A program made the translations under genes and the position numbers. The notes beneath the pieces were generated by a model that ran no database searches, was not told the origin of the DNA, and saw only the letters and a program-made list of their open reading frames with translations. From Acanthornis magna (Eukaryota; Chordata; Aves; Passeriformes; Acanthizidae): DNA of 64,000 bases. Of this stretch, positions 36,538 through 64,000 are shown one piece after another (the first letter of the stretch is position 1; the number at the start of each line of letters is the position of its first letter). The stretch spans positions 186,001 through 250,000 of the forward strand of contig JAWUZG010000052.1 of NCBI GenBank assembly GCA_036785705.1, given 5' to 3'.

Positions 36538-39500
36538 TTCCCAGCCCTGGGCTGCTGCAGCTCTTTGGGCTCCCATCAATGCTGTGGCTGCTTGCTATCT
36601 TTCTTGAATTCTTCTGCATCTCACACCTTCCCTGCCTAACTGTCCTGCCTCTGGCTGGTGTATCTTGAGACCTGCTTTTAAATTATTGTGTAATCCAGTG
36701 AATATGTGAACAGGGATCTCCATAGGTGCCTCTTCTTCACAGGGAGATGGAAAGTAAGCTGAGAAGTCAGCTGAAGGCAAATATACAAACTAGAATGAGA
36801 TTTTCAGGTGGAGGGTTAAGTCTTCAAGGATCTTTGTTGTCATGTCATAAATGGACTGCTAAAATACTGTAGGAAATACAAACTATATTCAAGCAATGTT
36901 TATTATGTGTAAATACATCTTCTACATCTCTCAACAGGTTTGCACAATTACGTTAAAATTCACTCTATAACATTAGTGGTAAAATTTCCATCAATCATGG
37001 TAGGTTCTTGTTGATAATAGTTACTACAACGTGTGCTTCCTTATCCAAGAATCCACCAAGTGCCTTGCCCACAACCATCTGAGAAGTCTGACGTGGCGTT
37101 ACAAAAGTTTACATTTGCTGCTTCCAGCCCACATCTTCCTCATTACAACATCCTAACACTAGTTTTAGGAGAAAAGTAAGTAAAAAGAAAAGAAAAAGAG
37201 CATGATACAGTAATCTTAGTTTGTATGGGAAGAAATCTCATGAGTGAACATAAATCTGTCCAAACAGAACGATACCAGGAAAATATAAATAAGTTTTATA
37301 TATTTCTAACAGTAGAGGTATCACACTCAAGGATGAGTCCTTGGCCTCTTCCTGTTGAAACTAAGAGGAAAAATTACCACTGGCTTCAAAGAGAATTAAG
37401 AATTATCCTGGGATTACTAGAGTCATCAGCGACTAGAACTTTGCTTCTCTGCCACCCTTTCCCACAGATTTATTATCTTATTTTTTAAAGGAATTCAAAG
37501 GATGTTGTTTATTTTAGAAGACTACAGGCTGAAGAAAGGATTTAAAACTGTGTCAGAAGTGTGGGTTGAAATCTTGTTTCAATTATTTTCATGGAAAATT
37601 CAGGTTGATTTAATCCACACTGAGAAGTAACAAGACAGCAATGATAAATGGTTCTTTTACATGGGAAAATAACGGAAAAGACATGAATTATGCAGAAATC
37701 GTTTGATTTTAAACTCACATTTGCACAGACCAGTCCTCTCTGGAAATGTACATTGAAGTATATTGTGTCAGAATTACCTGCCCCATGTCTCTTCCGTGGG
37801 ACTTTATTTTTGAATGAATTTTCAAACAGAGAGTGAGCACAGGGAAGAAAGTGAAGGCTTTCCTAATCCCTGGTTGACAGCTCAAGGGTTATATGAGCTT
37901 TTTGACAGATGTCACTCAAAGGCCAACTTCTCCTACATGGAATATCAACTCACCACTAAAATAGCAGAAGCTTCTTTCACAAAACCAGATGCCACAGAGT
38001 AAAAGCTCATTATTAAAGAGCATTAATGAATTTCCCTTCTGTTTTTGCTTTTCAGATGTTTATACTTCAAACAGATCTTACTTTGACAGTGCGTGTTTTA
38101 TACTTGATACAGTGAATTAGCTGGGAAAATACTGTGTTCCTTAGCTTTGTGAATTCAAACTCACCTGGTTTCATAAAGATATTTTCAATATTCAATGAAA
38201 ATTTGCCAAGGGGTTGTTGACTCTTATTTATTATCTGAATGGTAAAAATATGTTTTGACTGGTCTGAAGAGAAGAGTTCAAACTGAACTTGAGAAAGGCC
38301 TGAGTGTTCTCACTCCCATTATGTATGGTGGTAATACTGATTAAATTACCATATCCTCTCTTCTCTTCAGCCTTGCAGAAGAGAGAACAATTCCCAGAAG
38401 GTTATTAGAAGCCAGATGTTGAACAGGAGTGAAAACTTGGAAGATGAAGTGGGTAACATCAAAATTACTTGACTTTGAGGAAGAGTGCTCTGGTGGAAGT
38501 GCCTACAGGCCAAATGTTGACCCTTTACAGACAGCTTCTTACCCACATGGAGGTTTACTTTATAGACAAGTGCTTTAGAGACCACTTGGAGATTGGTAAG
38601 GAAAAAGAGTGATAGATTTCAGGCATTGCACCGCTTTAATGATATTCTCTTAATTCCCTCAGCCCCACTTTTACAGGAAAAAAAATAGTATTACTCAGCT
38701 AATGGAACTGCATCTCAGTTTTGCAATACCTTGGCATTCTGTTTTGTTCTTGACTTGGGATGAAAAGCATAAAATGCTTTCCATATCCTGTATATGTGTG
38801 TGCATAAAGCAAAAAAACCTCAAAAACCTTCTTGCAATTTAGATCTGGATTTGTGAATATGACATATTTTGACATTTTGAGCAGAATCTCATTTTGGCAT
38901 TTGAAACAAATATTGATTCATACCAAACTGTTTCAATTCAAAACTGTCATTTCAGTTTGAAAATAGCACTAAATTGGCATTTGCAGCTGAAATGTCAATT
39001 TGAAAGAAAATGTGTCAGCTTAAGTTGACATAGAGGAACAAAACATTTTGATTCAAAATTTCCCTCCGTGGGGGAGTAAAAATATTTTTTGTTGTTGTCC
39101 AAAACGTTTTCTTCTCAATTGCATGGATTTTCATGAAACCAGAGCTTCCCACAATAACAACAGGAAAACAACTACTTAATGTAAAACAGTGAAACCATTT
39201 GAGCACTTGGCATTATTGTTTGAATCCAGGCCCAAGAGCAGCTGAACTTGTTAGTGCTGCCACACAGACCTAGCTAAAATATTCTTTGAGATCATCCTTG
39301 GGACAACTGCTCATGAAGAGCTGGAACTACCACCACCATCACCCTCACTTTCCTCCCTGGTGCACCCCTCCCAAAAATACACATATACAGCTCTGCGTTG
39401 GTGCCCAATTTCACAAGGATGATGGTCAGGAGTCATCTGCCTGCTCAGGTTCACCCTCTGCAAGAACTAAGAGGCTTCCTTAATTATACTGCTTTGGGCT

Positions 39501-40314
39501 AGCTGGGACATAAATGGAGAGTGAGCTCTGTTGGATTGGCTCCAAGGCATCCTTCCTGACCTTACTTGTTCTTTGCTGTGTTCTTCTCAGATTTCATCCT
39601 CTTCAAAACTTATTTCAGCCTCCTTCATGCTCCCCAGCTTTTTTATGTTTACTTTTCTTAGTGTCTTCTTTGTGTCCCTCAAGACGGATTTGAATTTCCT
39701 GGTCAGTACATCTGGCCACTTGTGGCTGTAAAACAGAGACGAGGAGTTAGCAACTCTGCTCACCAAGGCATGACTTTTCATTTAGCACCATTTTGTGTCA
39801 GCCGAAGCAGAAATGTTAAATGGTGGAGTTGAAGTGGGTCTTTTGCTACAATACTTCAAGTGTTCATGAAGCTCAGGTTCTGGGCCACCATCTGTTGGTG
39901 GGTGCAAATTTATTATAACATAATGAGGTTCCCAGAGACAAAACAAACATCAGAGACCTGTAGAAGGCCAGAAGCTGAGCAAATGGCAGGGTTTTAGGTA
40001 GGTCTCAAACCTGGAGCTTCCCTGTCATACACAGAGCATCATATGAATAAGATTTACTGTTTATTACAGAAGAAAATATCATTCCCGCTGTTGGAAACCA
40101 AAAAGAAATCAATTCTAATCCCTACTACAAACACCAACGTGATTATATAGAGATTAGAAAGAAATAGTTAAGAAATAGTTGTGTATATACATAAATGTAT
40201 GTTTTAAACTGTACACACCATCATTGTGTACAATGAACATGCAGTCACTTTAGCATAGAAATATATGTTAAAAACCAACTACATGAAGCAGATATTCTGT
40301 AGAAATAATACAAC

Positions 40315-40505
40315 GGGTAATGTTTTTAAATCAAAAGAGGATAGATTTAGACTAGATAAAAGGAAGAAATTTTTTGTGATGAGGATGGTGAGGCAGCAGT
40401 ATAGGTTGCCCAGAAAAGCTGTGGATGCCCCATCCCTGGGAGTGTTCAAGGCCAGAATAGATGGGGCTCTGAGCAACCTTGTCTATGATCTTATCTGCTG
40501 GTCAT
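40315..40505 (+). repeat. CR1 LINE fragment lacking its 3' terminus
   Basis: It has AGATTTAGACTAGATAAAAG, GTGGATGCCCCATCCCTGGG and AGATGGGGCTCTGAGCAACC. The usual tail octamers are missing. Confidence 0.87.
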
Positions 40506-40653
40506 CTGTTCCTTGCTAGTCTATGGTTTGGCCAGCAAGCCGCAATTATTTAGGTATTTACAGTATTTCCTGACCCAGGGGTCTCCTGTCACTAAGCTGA
40601 GTTCACAGGATGAGGGATCAGAATACAAGGAGAGTCAAATCCTTGAGGAAGGG

Positions 40654-40697
40654 CGGAAAAAAAAAAAAAAAAGAGAGAGAGAGAAAGAGAGAAAATA
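40654..40697 (+). repeat. poly-A followed by (GA)n-like purine tract
   Basis: An A run passes into GAGAGAGAGAAAGAGAGAAAA. Confidence 0.93.
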
Positions 40698-43184
40698 ACT
40701 TGACAAATTGAGCCTCAGTACTTTTGGGTAATCCCAGGCTGGTGCTTTTGTCCTTGCAGGATACACCACCTGTATGCTTATATATCTGAATATCAGCAGA
40801 GAGCAGTACAGATTGTACTAAGATTCACACACAATGGGTCCCTCCATAAATACAGCCACTGCCAATCACACTGGGGTGAAATCTCACCGCTGAGAGCTCC
40901 ACAATGAATTCTGACTGACTTGCATGGCGTCTAAGTCTCATCTCCAAAGTGAGACCAATCCACGGATCCTAAGGAGTCATTGACCTCTCTGTGACACAGC
41001 CCCCTGTTGTGTTTTGAAGTTAAAGAGAGAAATCCCTTTTTCCTTATCAGAAGCATTGTAAGATGCTATGGGTGGGATTCATCTACCTGAGGATATTGTA
41101 CCACAGCATTTGAGATGCCATGGTTTATCCTACATGGTCTTCAGCTGTTCTCTTATCTACCAGCCTTACACAAGTGTCTGTGATGAACATGGTGCTCTGG
41201 GCTGAATCCCACTTGCAGGAGTGTGTTAGAAGTTCCATGTTAAGGTCACAGATCCTATCACAGGATGAAGGATAAGGGTCACTAGTGATATAGTCAAGAG
41301 GTTTATCTTCAGGTAACTGGAGGTGCACTCTGGTGTTCATCATGCTTTGTTTAATGTTTTTATCAAGATCCAGCCAGAACCATCACTTCCCTTTGAAATC
41401 AAGAATCCACCAGAAGATTCTGCACAGAGTCACATTCCATATTCCACAGCAGTGTCCACAGCTACTCTTTCAAGGTTAAAGGATTGACTCCTGAGCATGA
41501 AGATCAGAGTCTTGATGTTCCTCTAGACTCCAGGCCAAATGAATACTCCAGAATACATAATTACTCCAAGATGGGAATCCCAATCATACTACAGCAAGAA
41601 CCCTGTGGGATTGTTAGCAGTTTATGGTCCCAGACTAATAGGACCAAAAATTGGGTGAATTGGCTATAGACCACTACATTTGAGAACCTTGTATAGTGTT
41701 CCTTTCTTGCTATCAAGGAAAAACAAGGTTACTGGCAGCATAGTCCCTTTCATCACAAGCATCTCAGATAGATTAGCTGGAAACATCAGTAAACTACCAC
41801 GCAGGGATGTGGGAGTAAGTGGCTGTTGAGGACTTAATTGCCTCCATTGCAAGCTTCCTGCACCCAAGGATTGAGCTAGGGCCATTGATAAGATCCAGGT
41901 ATGAGTATCTTACTGATTTTTCAGCTATTTCCCATGGATTGAACAAAATTGGGTAATGAGGACCTTCTGTTCTCCACAATACACCGCTGATCAGCCTTGC
42001 TTCAGTGTGGAAGTCTATGTCTGTGGGTAATACATGTACTTAATACTTATATATGGGTACATGTGCAGGTTTTCTCAAGCAGGGCAAACCCAAGTGTGGG
42101 ATCCTCTTTGTCTCTTGCCCTGGAGGATTCACTGGTATTTCCAAGTGTAAATCAACAGGGTGATCTTCTGTGCCTTGGAGCTGGTATTTAGCACCAGGTG
42201 TTCACATATGGTAGTGCTTATGCAGGTCTCTGCAGATTGTGTCCCATATTTAAATAGTTTTGTTTATTTTATTTTTTAATGAGGATTTTTTGCCCTTAGG
42301 TCCTCGATAGGAAGGACTTCAGAAAAAAAATTTAAATATGTCTTAAGGGAGATAAACGAGCCTGGTAACATACCCTGAGTCTTTAATAGACGTGTCTGGG
42401 AAAGAGGAGCACAGCCAAAAGCTACCTGCTGGGTTTTATCCTTGTGAGAAAATTGGATGGAGCTTTAGTCTTCATAGTAAACTATCAGCCTGATATGGTG
42501 TATCTTAGGGGTTTGTAACCAACCTATATCTAGGCACTCTGGGCTTTCATCTGCTTCTCCTTTCTTTAGGGAAGCGGAAATGAAATACACATTAGTCCAG
42601 AGGAGCTGATCAGAAGCACTATTGCTGTTTTTAGAGATATTATTAAAAAAACCCACTCATGCATCATTTTCAGGGGACACCACACGTGCATGTGTGGCTC
42701 TGCATGCTTCTATGCCAGCCTTGCTCTGATAACCCCTTCTTGTTCCGGTCATGCTGCCATATTCCATGTGACTTCTGAATTCCACCCAAACCATAAATCT
42801 ATTATCTCTTGTACCTGTAGGTACCATAATGATGAATATCAAAGCTGCATCCTGTTTCTGTCCTGAGCTATGGAATTACACTAGGCAGGAGAGGTACATA
42901 ACACAAAAGCAACAATAGGCAATTTGGATTTTTCCAGGCTTGAACTCCACTTTTATCTCTGTGTTTACCATGTACTGGGCTCTTCCTGACCCAGTGAACA
43001 TAGGGTGGATTGATAATACACTGAAGGTAAACACAGTGATAGTGTATGTCTTTCATGAATTGATATGATACTCGGTCATAAATTCACTAGGAAATCACAC
43101 AACAAGGCTACTACTGTCTTCAAACAGCTTTGCTGCTGTTCCAAGAACCTTTCAAGCAAGACATGCTAGAATAATAACAGATAC

Positions 43185-43185
<1 letters not shown>

Positions 43186-43215
<30 letters not shown>

Positions 43216-43256
43216 ATAAAAAAGGGAAAAAATCGAAGGAAAGGGGGAAAAAAGAC
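43186..43256 (+). repeat. poly-A and purine-rich tract
   Basis: 27 consecutive A residues (43186-43212) are followed by an A/G-rich stretch to about 43256. Confidence 0.93.
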
Positions 43257-46200
43257 ACTAAAACCACCAAAGTGCAGACAAGAACACACAAGCAGACACT
43301 AAACAGCAGAGCTACATGGGGACTTTCCTACAGCTACTACCTCAGATCTAGGCCCTTTTGCCAAGGAGCTTTTCAGTTTTCCTCCTTTCGAACTCTGCAA
43401 TTTCTTCTGGGAGTAACCCATGACCTCTATACCTGCAGTGAACAGGTAGGCCATTAGAGAAAGAACCAGTTCGGTTTCATCTGAAATAAAGAACAGACTG
43501 TAATAGAGACTGAGGGAAAGGTGAATGTCTTCAGGTGAGAAAAAGGAAAATATGTATGGGTCCTGGTTCTGGTTTTATTTATTACCCTCTTGTACCACTT
43601 GACTTACAGCAAAGGATGAGGTCAGCTAATTAAATTTTAAGTGTCCAGAGAGCTCTTGGCACTCTTAGACACTTCTGCCAGGACAAAATGAATTACTTTG
43701 TTGATTGAAGAGTACAAACTAAATCTGTATCATGGCTGTTTCCAGAATTTATTAGATAAGATGAATCCTGGGAGAATAATTCCATTATTCCACTGATCCT
43801 TTCCCTCATTCATTATAGAAAAGAATAGAACAAAACAACTGTGAAGATCTTGCCTTTGGTTAGTTGCCTCAGTGGCTTTTGGTCTTCCAGGGGTTGCTTG
43901 CAGAAGCTCTCAGCTTGCTAAGCTGTGGGCACGTTTCCTAGTGGGAATCCTATTTAACTGTCCCTAGAGAAAGCCAGTTGTCTCTGAAAGCTGAACACAA
44001 ATTTTACAGCCTTTCCTGAGGGAGATCAGAGTCAAGTTTCAGCTCTTTTGCCAATTCCACTCTACAAATGGAAATGCCTAGCCAAGTTGTCCTCCCATGC
44101 CTTATCTAAATCCTCAGCTCTGGGAACATCTTTTTTCTTTTTAGGAGTATTGACCCCTGTTTATAAACTTCCTCATGAATTATGGAGCCTTTAGGACTGG
44201 GTTCCAAGGACAGGGAAGCCAGGAGGATATAATCCTGATGGGTTCAGTAAGGAATGACTTCTGGGAATCTACAACTCAGGTGAGATTTAGATCCCTGATA
44301 TTTTTTACCTGCAGATTTCAGCCACACATGGGTGAGAGAGAGGGGTTTGTTCTTTGAGTCCACCCAACAGGACTTCACCCACAGGGGAGTGGAGGAAGTT
44401 GCTGCCTGTGTCTGCACAACAGTGCAACGGGTTGTGGCCCACAGAAGGTGAAGGCCTGACTGGGGTGTTTGGGGATCAAGCACGGTATTAGACTGCCTGA
44501 GGTCCACCTCCAGACATTGCTCACGCAAGTATCAAATAATTGTTTGGTAATGACTTGACTTTCATCCACTGAAGAAGAACAAAAAGAAAGATCTAGTGTA
44601 AATAGGACTTGCACATCTTCTGAACTCACTAGACTGAACAACTGGAAGGGTATGGTTCTGCATAATTTATCCCAGCCTCGGAAAAAACCTTTTCTTTTGG
44701 AGACACCTGTTACTTTTCCAAGGTCCTCTCTTCCCATCACCTTGTTTCCAAAGTCAGCAGGAGAAAGTCTGTAAAGTTCTGACTTTATTTCCTTTCTGAA
44801 CACTGCATTTAAGGTTTCTTGCTATTAGCACCAATTCTGTAGCATTCCAGTCAATTCTCCCAGAAACTTCACTTGCTCAGAAAGAGCTTGTTTAAATATA
44901 AAAGCTGGAGCAACCACATCATGAGTCAAACAGTCTTGTTTGAAGAGAGATGAGTCTGCGTCTTCCATTCCCTTTCTCATCCACCATGAGATTTCAGAGA
45001 AAAAAATCTTATTTCTTGCTGTCATTATGCCACAGCCACGATCAGAAGACTCCCTAGTCTTCATTTTGCTTTTGTGTTAAGGGGTCAGAAATAATTTGAA
45101 AAGAAGGGATTGAGTGTGAAGCAAAAAGTACCTGTCCTGTAATTGCATGATCAAGCCTATGAGCCAAGGCAAGCTTTGATTTCCTTGAATAGCTCTTGTT
45201 AAATGTTATATAAAGTTTATTTAGGAAATATTTTTATCCTGCTCTATAATTCCAGCTATCAACCGGAAAGACAACAAGAGTTTTTCACTGCTGTTTGGTC
45301 CACAAGCTCTTTTATTTTTGGTTTAAAAGTGCATTTGAAAGACTCCAGACAAGAGCCCAAGTGGAAATGCTTTCACTTTTCTCCTCAGAAAGACACACCA
45401 GCAACACTAGAGAATCTCTATGGATCCATCCCACCAGGGTGCTCCATCACAGACAAAGCAATGAGAACCTTGTACTGTGTAGAAGAAAAAACCTTGTTTC
45501 CTAGTGGGTGTCTTTTTCCTGGCTCATAAAATGGTGTTTCTCACTTGGGGTTGGGAGATGGATTCTTTGATCACCCTTCACTGTTTCTCACCCTTTTATC
45601 TTCAACAAGGATCCTTCAAACAAGCATCTCAGCTCATCCTCCAGGACTGATCCTCATGCAAGTGAGGATGAGAGAGCCCCAAATCTCTCATGTTCCTGGC
45701 TGCATCTTCAGTTTTCAGTGATGTCTCACATTAGGTTACACTTATCACTGTGAATGGGAGTGGGTTAGATGGCCTATCAACCCTTCCGGACTTAAGACTT
45801 ACTGCATGAATTCATACAAGGTAAGGGATCTGGGTTTATGGTAAAAATAAAAAACTCTCATATGTTCTTTACCTTACCATGCTAATGGTTAAAAACCTTT
45901 GAGAGAATTGACAATCTGTATCTTTCTTTGCTGACTTGTATCAATTTTTTTCCTCCAGTTAACTTTCCATAACTAATTTAAAGGGAAAGTTTCTGAATAA
46001 AACTACCTGCTGGGATAGAGGACTTCTGATGCATTCCAACACTGTGTTTAGTACCAGAGTAAAGAATTTCTGAACCAGGATGGTAAAAGTTGGAAATTCA
46101 GAAGACCAAGAATGTCACTCATCTCCTTGGAATAGCAAAGTAAAATCATCTTGGCTCTTGGTTTTGTTCACAAAATAAAGCATGAGATAAAAACCAGTAC

Positions 46201-47630
46201 TCATAGACTTCATGTAAGGAAACACCTAAGCAGAAGATAAGTTGCCTCAGAACAGGGTGAAAAGATGAATAGAAGCGGAATTTATTCAGTACTTCCTTTT
46301 TCAGCTCTAAAGCTTACAAATGAGGAAATCCCTACAGAATTATATGAAGCAGTGGCTTGAAGCCATATGGGCCAATAAGAACGAAACAACTTTCAACCTC
46401 TTGATTTTGTGCCAAAACCTCAAGATATATATATATAAAACATCAAGGTAAGGCTGGAAAACAGGACATAATGTCTGATACCTATTTGGTAACAGCACAG
46501 CCTATACATGAGGCAGTTCTCCAAATATTTGCTTTGCTTGAACATCCAGTTACTTCTTTCTGTCACTTGACATTTGATTTCTATGGGGTATAAGTTTCAT
46601 TTTGACCCTTTGTTAGGACAAATCCATGTTTGTGTAACTTTACTTTTTTCTTCTGATTACTGTCACAATCACTCAGCTGCTGCATGATTGGTGGGGACAG
46701 AGACATTGCAAAAAAACAGTGAAGGTCTGGGCCTTGGGACAAGAGTAGAAGATCATCTCCCTCTCTGCAGTGCTATGGGTGGACTTTTCAGAGGTTACCC
46801 ATGGATGCTCAAGATCCTCTGATCCTGAGTATGAGGGGAAATGGGGAAATTTTTTACTTCTCTTATTGTCTGCCTGGACCTGATTAATTTTCTGCCATTT
46901 TCAATTCAAGTTTAGGAACAGCTTAGCCTTGCATAAGTCTGACTTTGTCTCACATGACCACAGGACAGGATCTTTGAGAACAGAAGAAAGAACCTCAACA
47001 TTCAACAGAGGCTTAAATAATGACTTTCAGATAGTAAAACCAGGATGAGAAGAATCTACTCTCAAAGTAGAAGTCTTACTACTTCCTCAACTGCATGGTA
47101 AGCCACACCACCTCACTAAGATAACAAAATTCCTCCAAGTTTCATTTTTCCTGTGAATAATAGTGCATCATTGGTATCAACACACATTACTCAGTAGCCC
47201 ATTTCCACCAACTATTAGATAAGAGACCTTCAAGCCTAAAATAATTGCCTCTCAGAATTATCTTCCAGTAAACTTCTATTTTCCACCCTGACTGACACTC
47301 AGATAACTTTAAAATTATGTCCTAAAATACTGTAAGTTCCACCCTACTCCAAAAAAAGCTCTGGGATGGCTCTGAGCCCATGGACTGCCCTGTATGCACT
47401 GCCCAAGTAGTTGACCATTATCTGCAGAGAGAGATAAAAAAAGTCTTTATTTACTAAGAGGGAATGAGGTGATACATAGCACAAGATTAATCAGAAAAAG
47501 TCTGAGCTACATTAAAACAAACCTTGTTTGCTGTCAGACATTGATCTCTGAGGTAGTCACTGTAGGACCTCAACAAAACAGGCATCTTGCAAGGGCCAAT
47601 CCGATCAGACCCCATAGCAAGTATTTCTCT

Positions 47631-47636
47631 TTTATT
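47631..47636 (-). terminator. candidate polyadenylation signal for GC-D (AATAAA on minus strand)
   Basis: This is the first exact AATAAA on the minus strand past the TAA at 48377, about 740 bases downstream. A second lies at 47446-47451, and an ATTAAA variant lies only 30 bases past the stop (48343-48348). I cannot choose between them from sequence. Confidence 0.3.
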
Positions 47637-48376
47637 GGCTATTAAGGGAGTCAAGGCTGACTGCTTTTAACGGGGGCTCTTCTTGTCAAACAAATCTGAC
47701 TCTTGGTTTTTATGCCCTGACCACAACATCCTTTCCAGGCATACAGCAGGTGAGAGCTGAACAGGGAGTACTCTGTTTGCAAAGTCAGGCATTGCAAGGC
47801 CAGAAAATGACTTAATGAATTTCGAGTGCTGAATCTTTGCTCTCTGCCACCATCTGTATGGAGGTAATATCATTAAGTCTTCAATTACTTAATGGTGCCA
47901 TAAATTTGTAACACAAAGTCTTCTTATTCTTCTGTTAGAATGAAAGGGAAGAAATGTGTTCATGCGTTGAATGAGGTTGATGTTTTCTGCAGGAATTTGA
48001 TGGGAGAGAGAGAAAAATCTGAGCGTCTCCCAAACACTGAAGACACCTGAGACCTGAAAGTATCCCTACCTGTGTGTCTCCTATATGCACACAGAGCAGG
48101 AAGGAGATTCAGGGAGGAACTCCCTGGTGTTCAATCGCCAAGGGAGTATAGGAGAGAAGCAGAAAGTTTCCGTGTCACTTCTTGGGAACTGTGAATAAGG
48201 AGAGGCATTGAAGAAACCACATCACTTCTGAGACCCAGTACTATGCCTGAATATGTAAGTCACCTAAGGAAAATGATGTGGACTTTGCAAACGGATTACA
48301 TGGAAAGCCAGATATTCAGCTTCTGGGCTCCAAAAAAGACCTTTTAATGAATATATTGAACAGTGATAAGTCACAC

Positions 48377-63654
<15,278 letters not shown>

Positions 63655-63660
63655 CTGTGC

Positions 63661-64000
63661 ACAATCACAGAATCAGAAAATGGTTAAGGTTGGAAGAAAA
63701 CTGATGGACCACCTGGTCCAACCTCCCTGCTTTAAAAAGGTCATCCTAGAGCGCATTGCACAGGATTGTGTCCGGGCAGAGCTTGAACATCTCCAGTGAG
63801 GGAGACTCCACACACTCCCTGGGCAATCTGTTCCAGTGTTCAGTCACCCACACAGTAAAGAAGTTCTTCCTCACATTCAGGTGGAACTTCTTGTGCATCG
63901 GTTTCTGCCCATTGCCTCTTGTCCTACTGCTCAGCATCAGAGAAAAGAGCCTGTCTCTGTCCGCTTGACACCCTCCCTTCAGACATTTATAGACATTGAT
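63661..64000 (-). repeat. CR1 LINE 3' fragment, running off the window
   Basis: It begins with the reversed tail ACAATCACAGAATCAGAAAA and runs through CTTGAACATCTCCAGTGAGG and AGTAAAGAAGTTCTTCCTCA. Its 3' terminus lies in the intron immediately upstream of GC-D exon a. Confidence 0.92.

Larger units (their letters stand above)
20781..48376. other. intergenic region between LRRC32 and GC-D
   Basis: It is about 27.6 kb holding five CR1 pieces, one SINE, simple repeats and a perfect inverted repeat. It must contain the LRRC32 promoter and 5' UTR exon(s) and the GC-D 3' UTR, none of which I could place firmly. An AT-rich block at about 25690-25930 with a repeated TGCAATAAG is the most distinctive non-repeat stretch. 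Confidence 0.6.

Noticed and set aside
41090..41135. A minus-strand segment reading INHGIS after an AG, resembling the SNHGIS tail of retinal cyclases.
   Set aside because: The match is five residues, 7 kb past exon k, with a purine-rich and poor acceptor. It is probably chance.
48070..48125. Possible extra GC-D terminal exon after an acceptor-like ACACCAG, giving about 14 residues then a stop.
   Set aside because: No family similarity, and the acceptor context is only fair. Exon k already has an in-frame stop.

Overview
The window is vertebrate nuclear DNA, and the repeats point to a songbird. There are about a dozen CR1 LINE fragments, mostly 3' ends with the avian ATTCTATG-type tail. There are also two SINEs with a tRNA-Ile-like head and a CR1-like tail, the architecture described for TguSINE1 of passerines. 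Genes are split by GT-AG introns. No bacterial, viral or CRISPR features were seen.

Two protein-coding genes can be supported, both on the minus strand. LRRC32 (GARP) occupies 14175-20776. A long last exon (14175-16115) carries the leucine-rich repeats and membrane anchor. A small exon (20690-20780), which I found by reading splice signals, carries the start codon, signal peptide and first cysteine. The spliced protein is about 675 residues.

The 3' half of a receptor guanylyl cyclase lies at 48377-63654 in eleven exons. They cover the kinase-homology domain, the signalling helix, the full catalytic domain and the C-terminal tail, about 509 residues, all in compatible phase. Its extracellular and transmembrane exons lie beyond base 64000. 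Being next to LRRC32 matches the mammalian neighbourhood of olfactory guanylyl cyclase GC-D (rodent Gucy2d; human pseudogene GUCY2EP), so I call it GC-D. Every catalytic residue I can recognise is present.

Layout: 1-12.5 kb is gene-free sequence with CR1 fragments, downstream of LRRC32. 12.5-14.2 kb is the probable LRRC32 3' UTR. 14.2-20.8 kb is LRRC32. 20.8-48.4 kb is a roughly 28 kb intergenic stretch that should hold the LRRC32 promoter and 5' UTR exon(s) and the end of GC-D, but I could not place them. 48.4-64 kb is GC-D with repeats in its introns. The genes are head-to-tail neighbours but their known roles are unrelated: latent TGF-beta display on cell surfaces, and cGMP production in chemosensory cells.

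The points most worth a second look are the apparently intact avian GC-D, a CR1 tail lying five bases from a GC-D splice acceptor, the LRRC32 start exon that a single-exon model would miss, and a perfect 18-bp inverted repeat near 36.5 kb.
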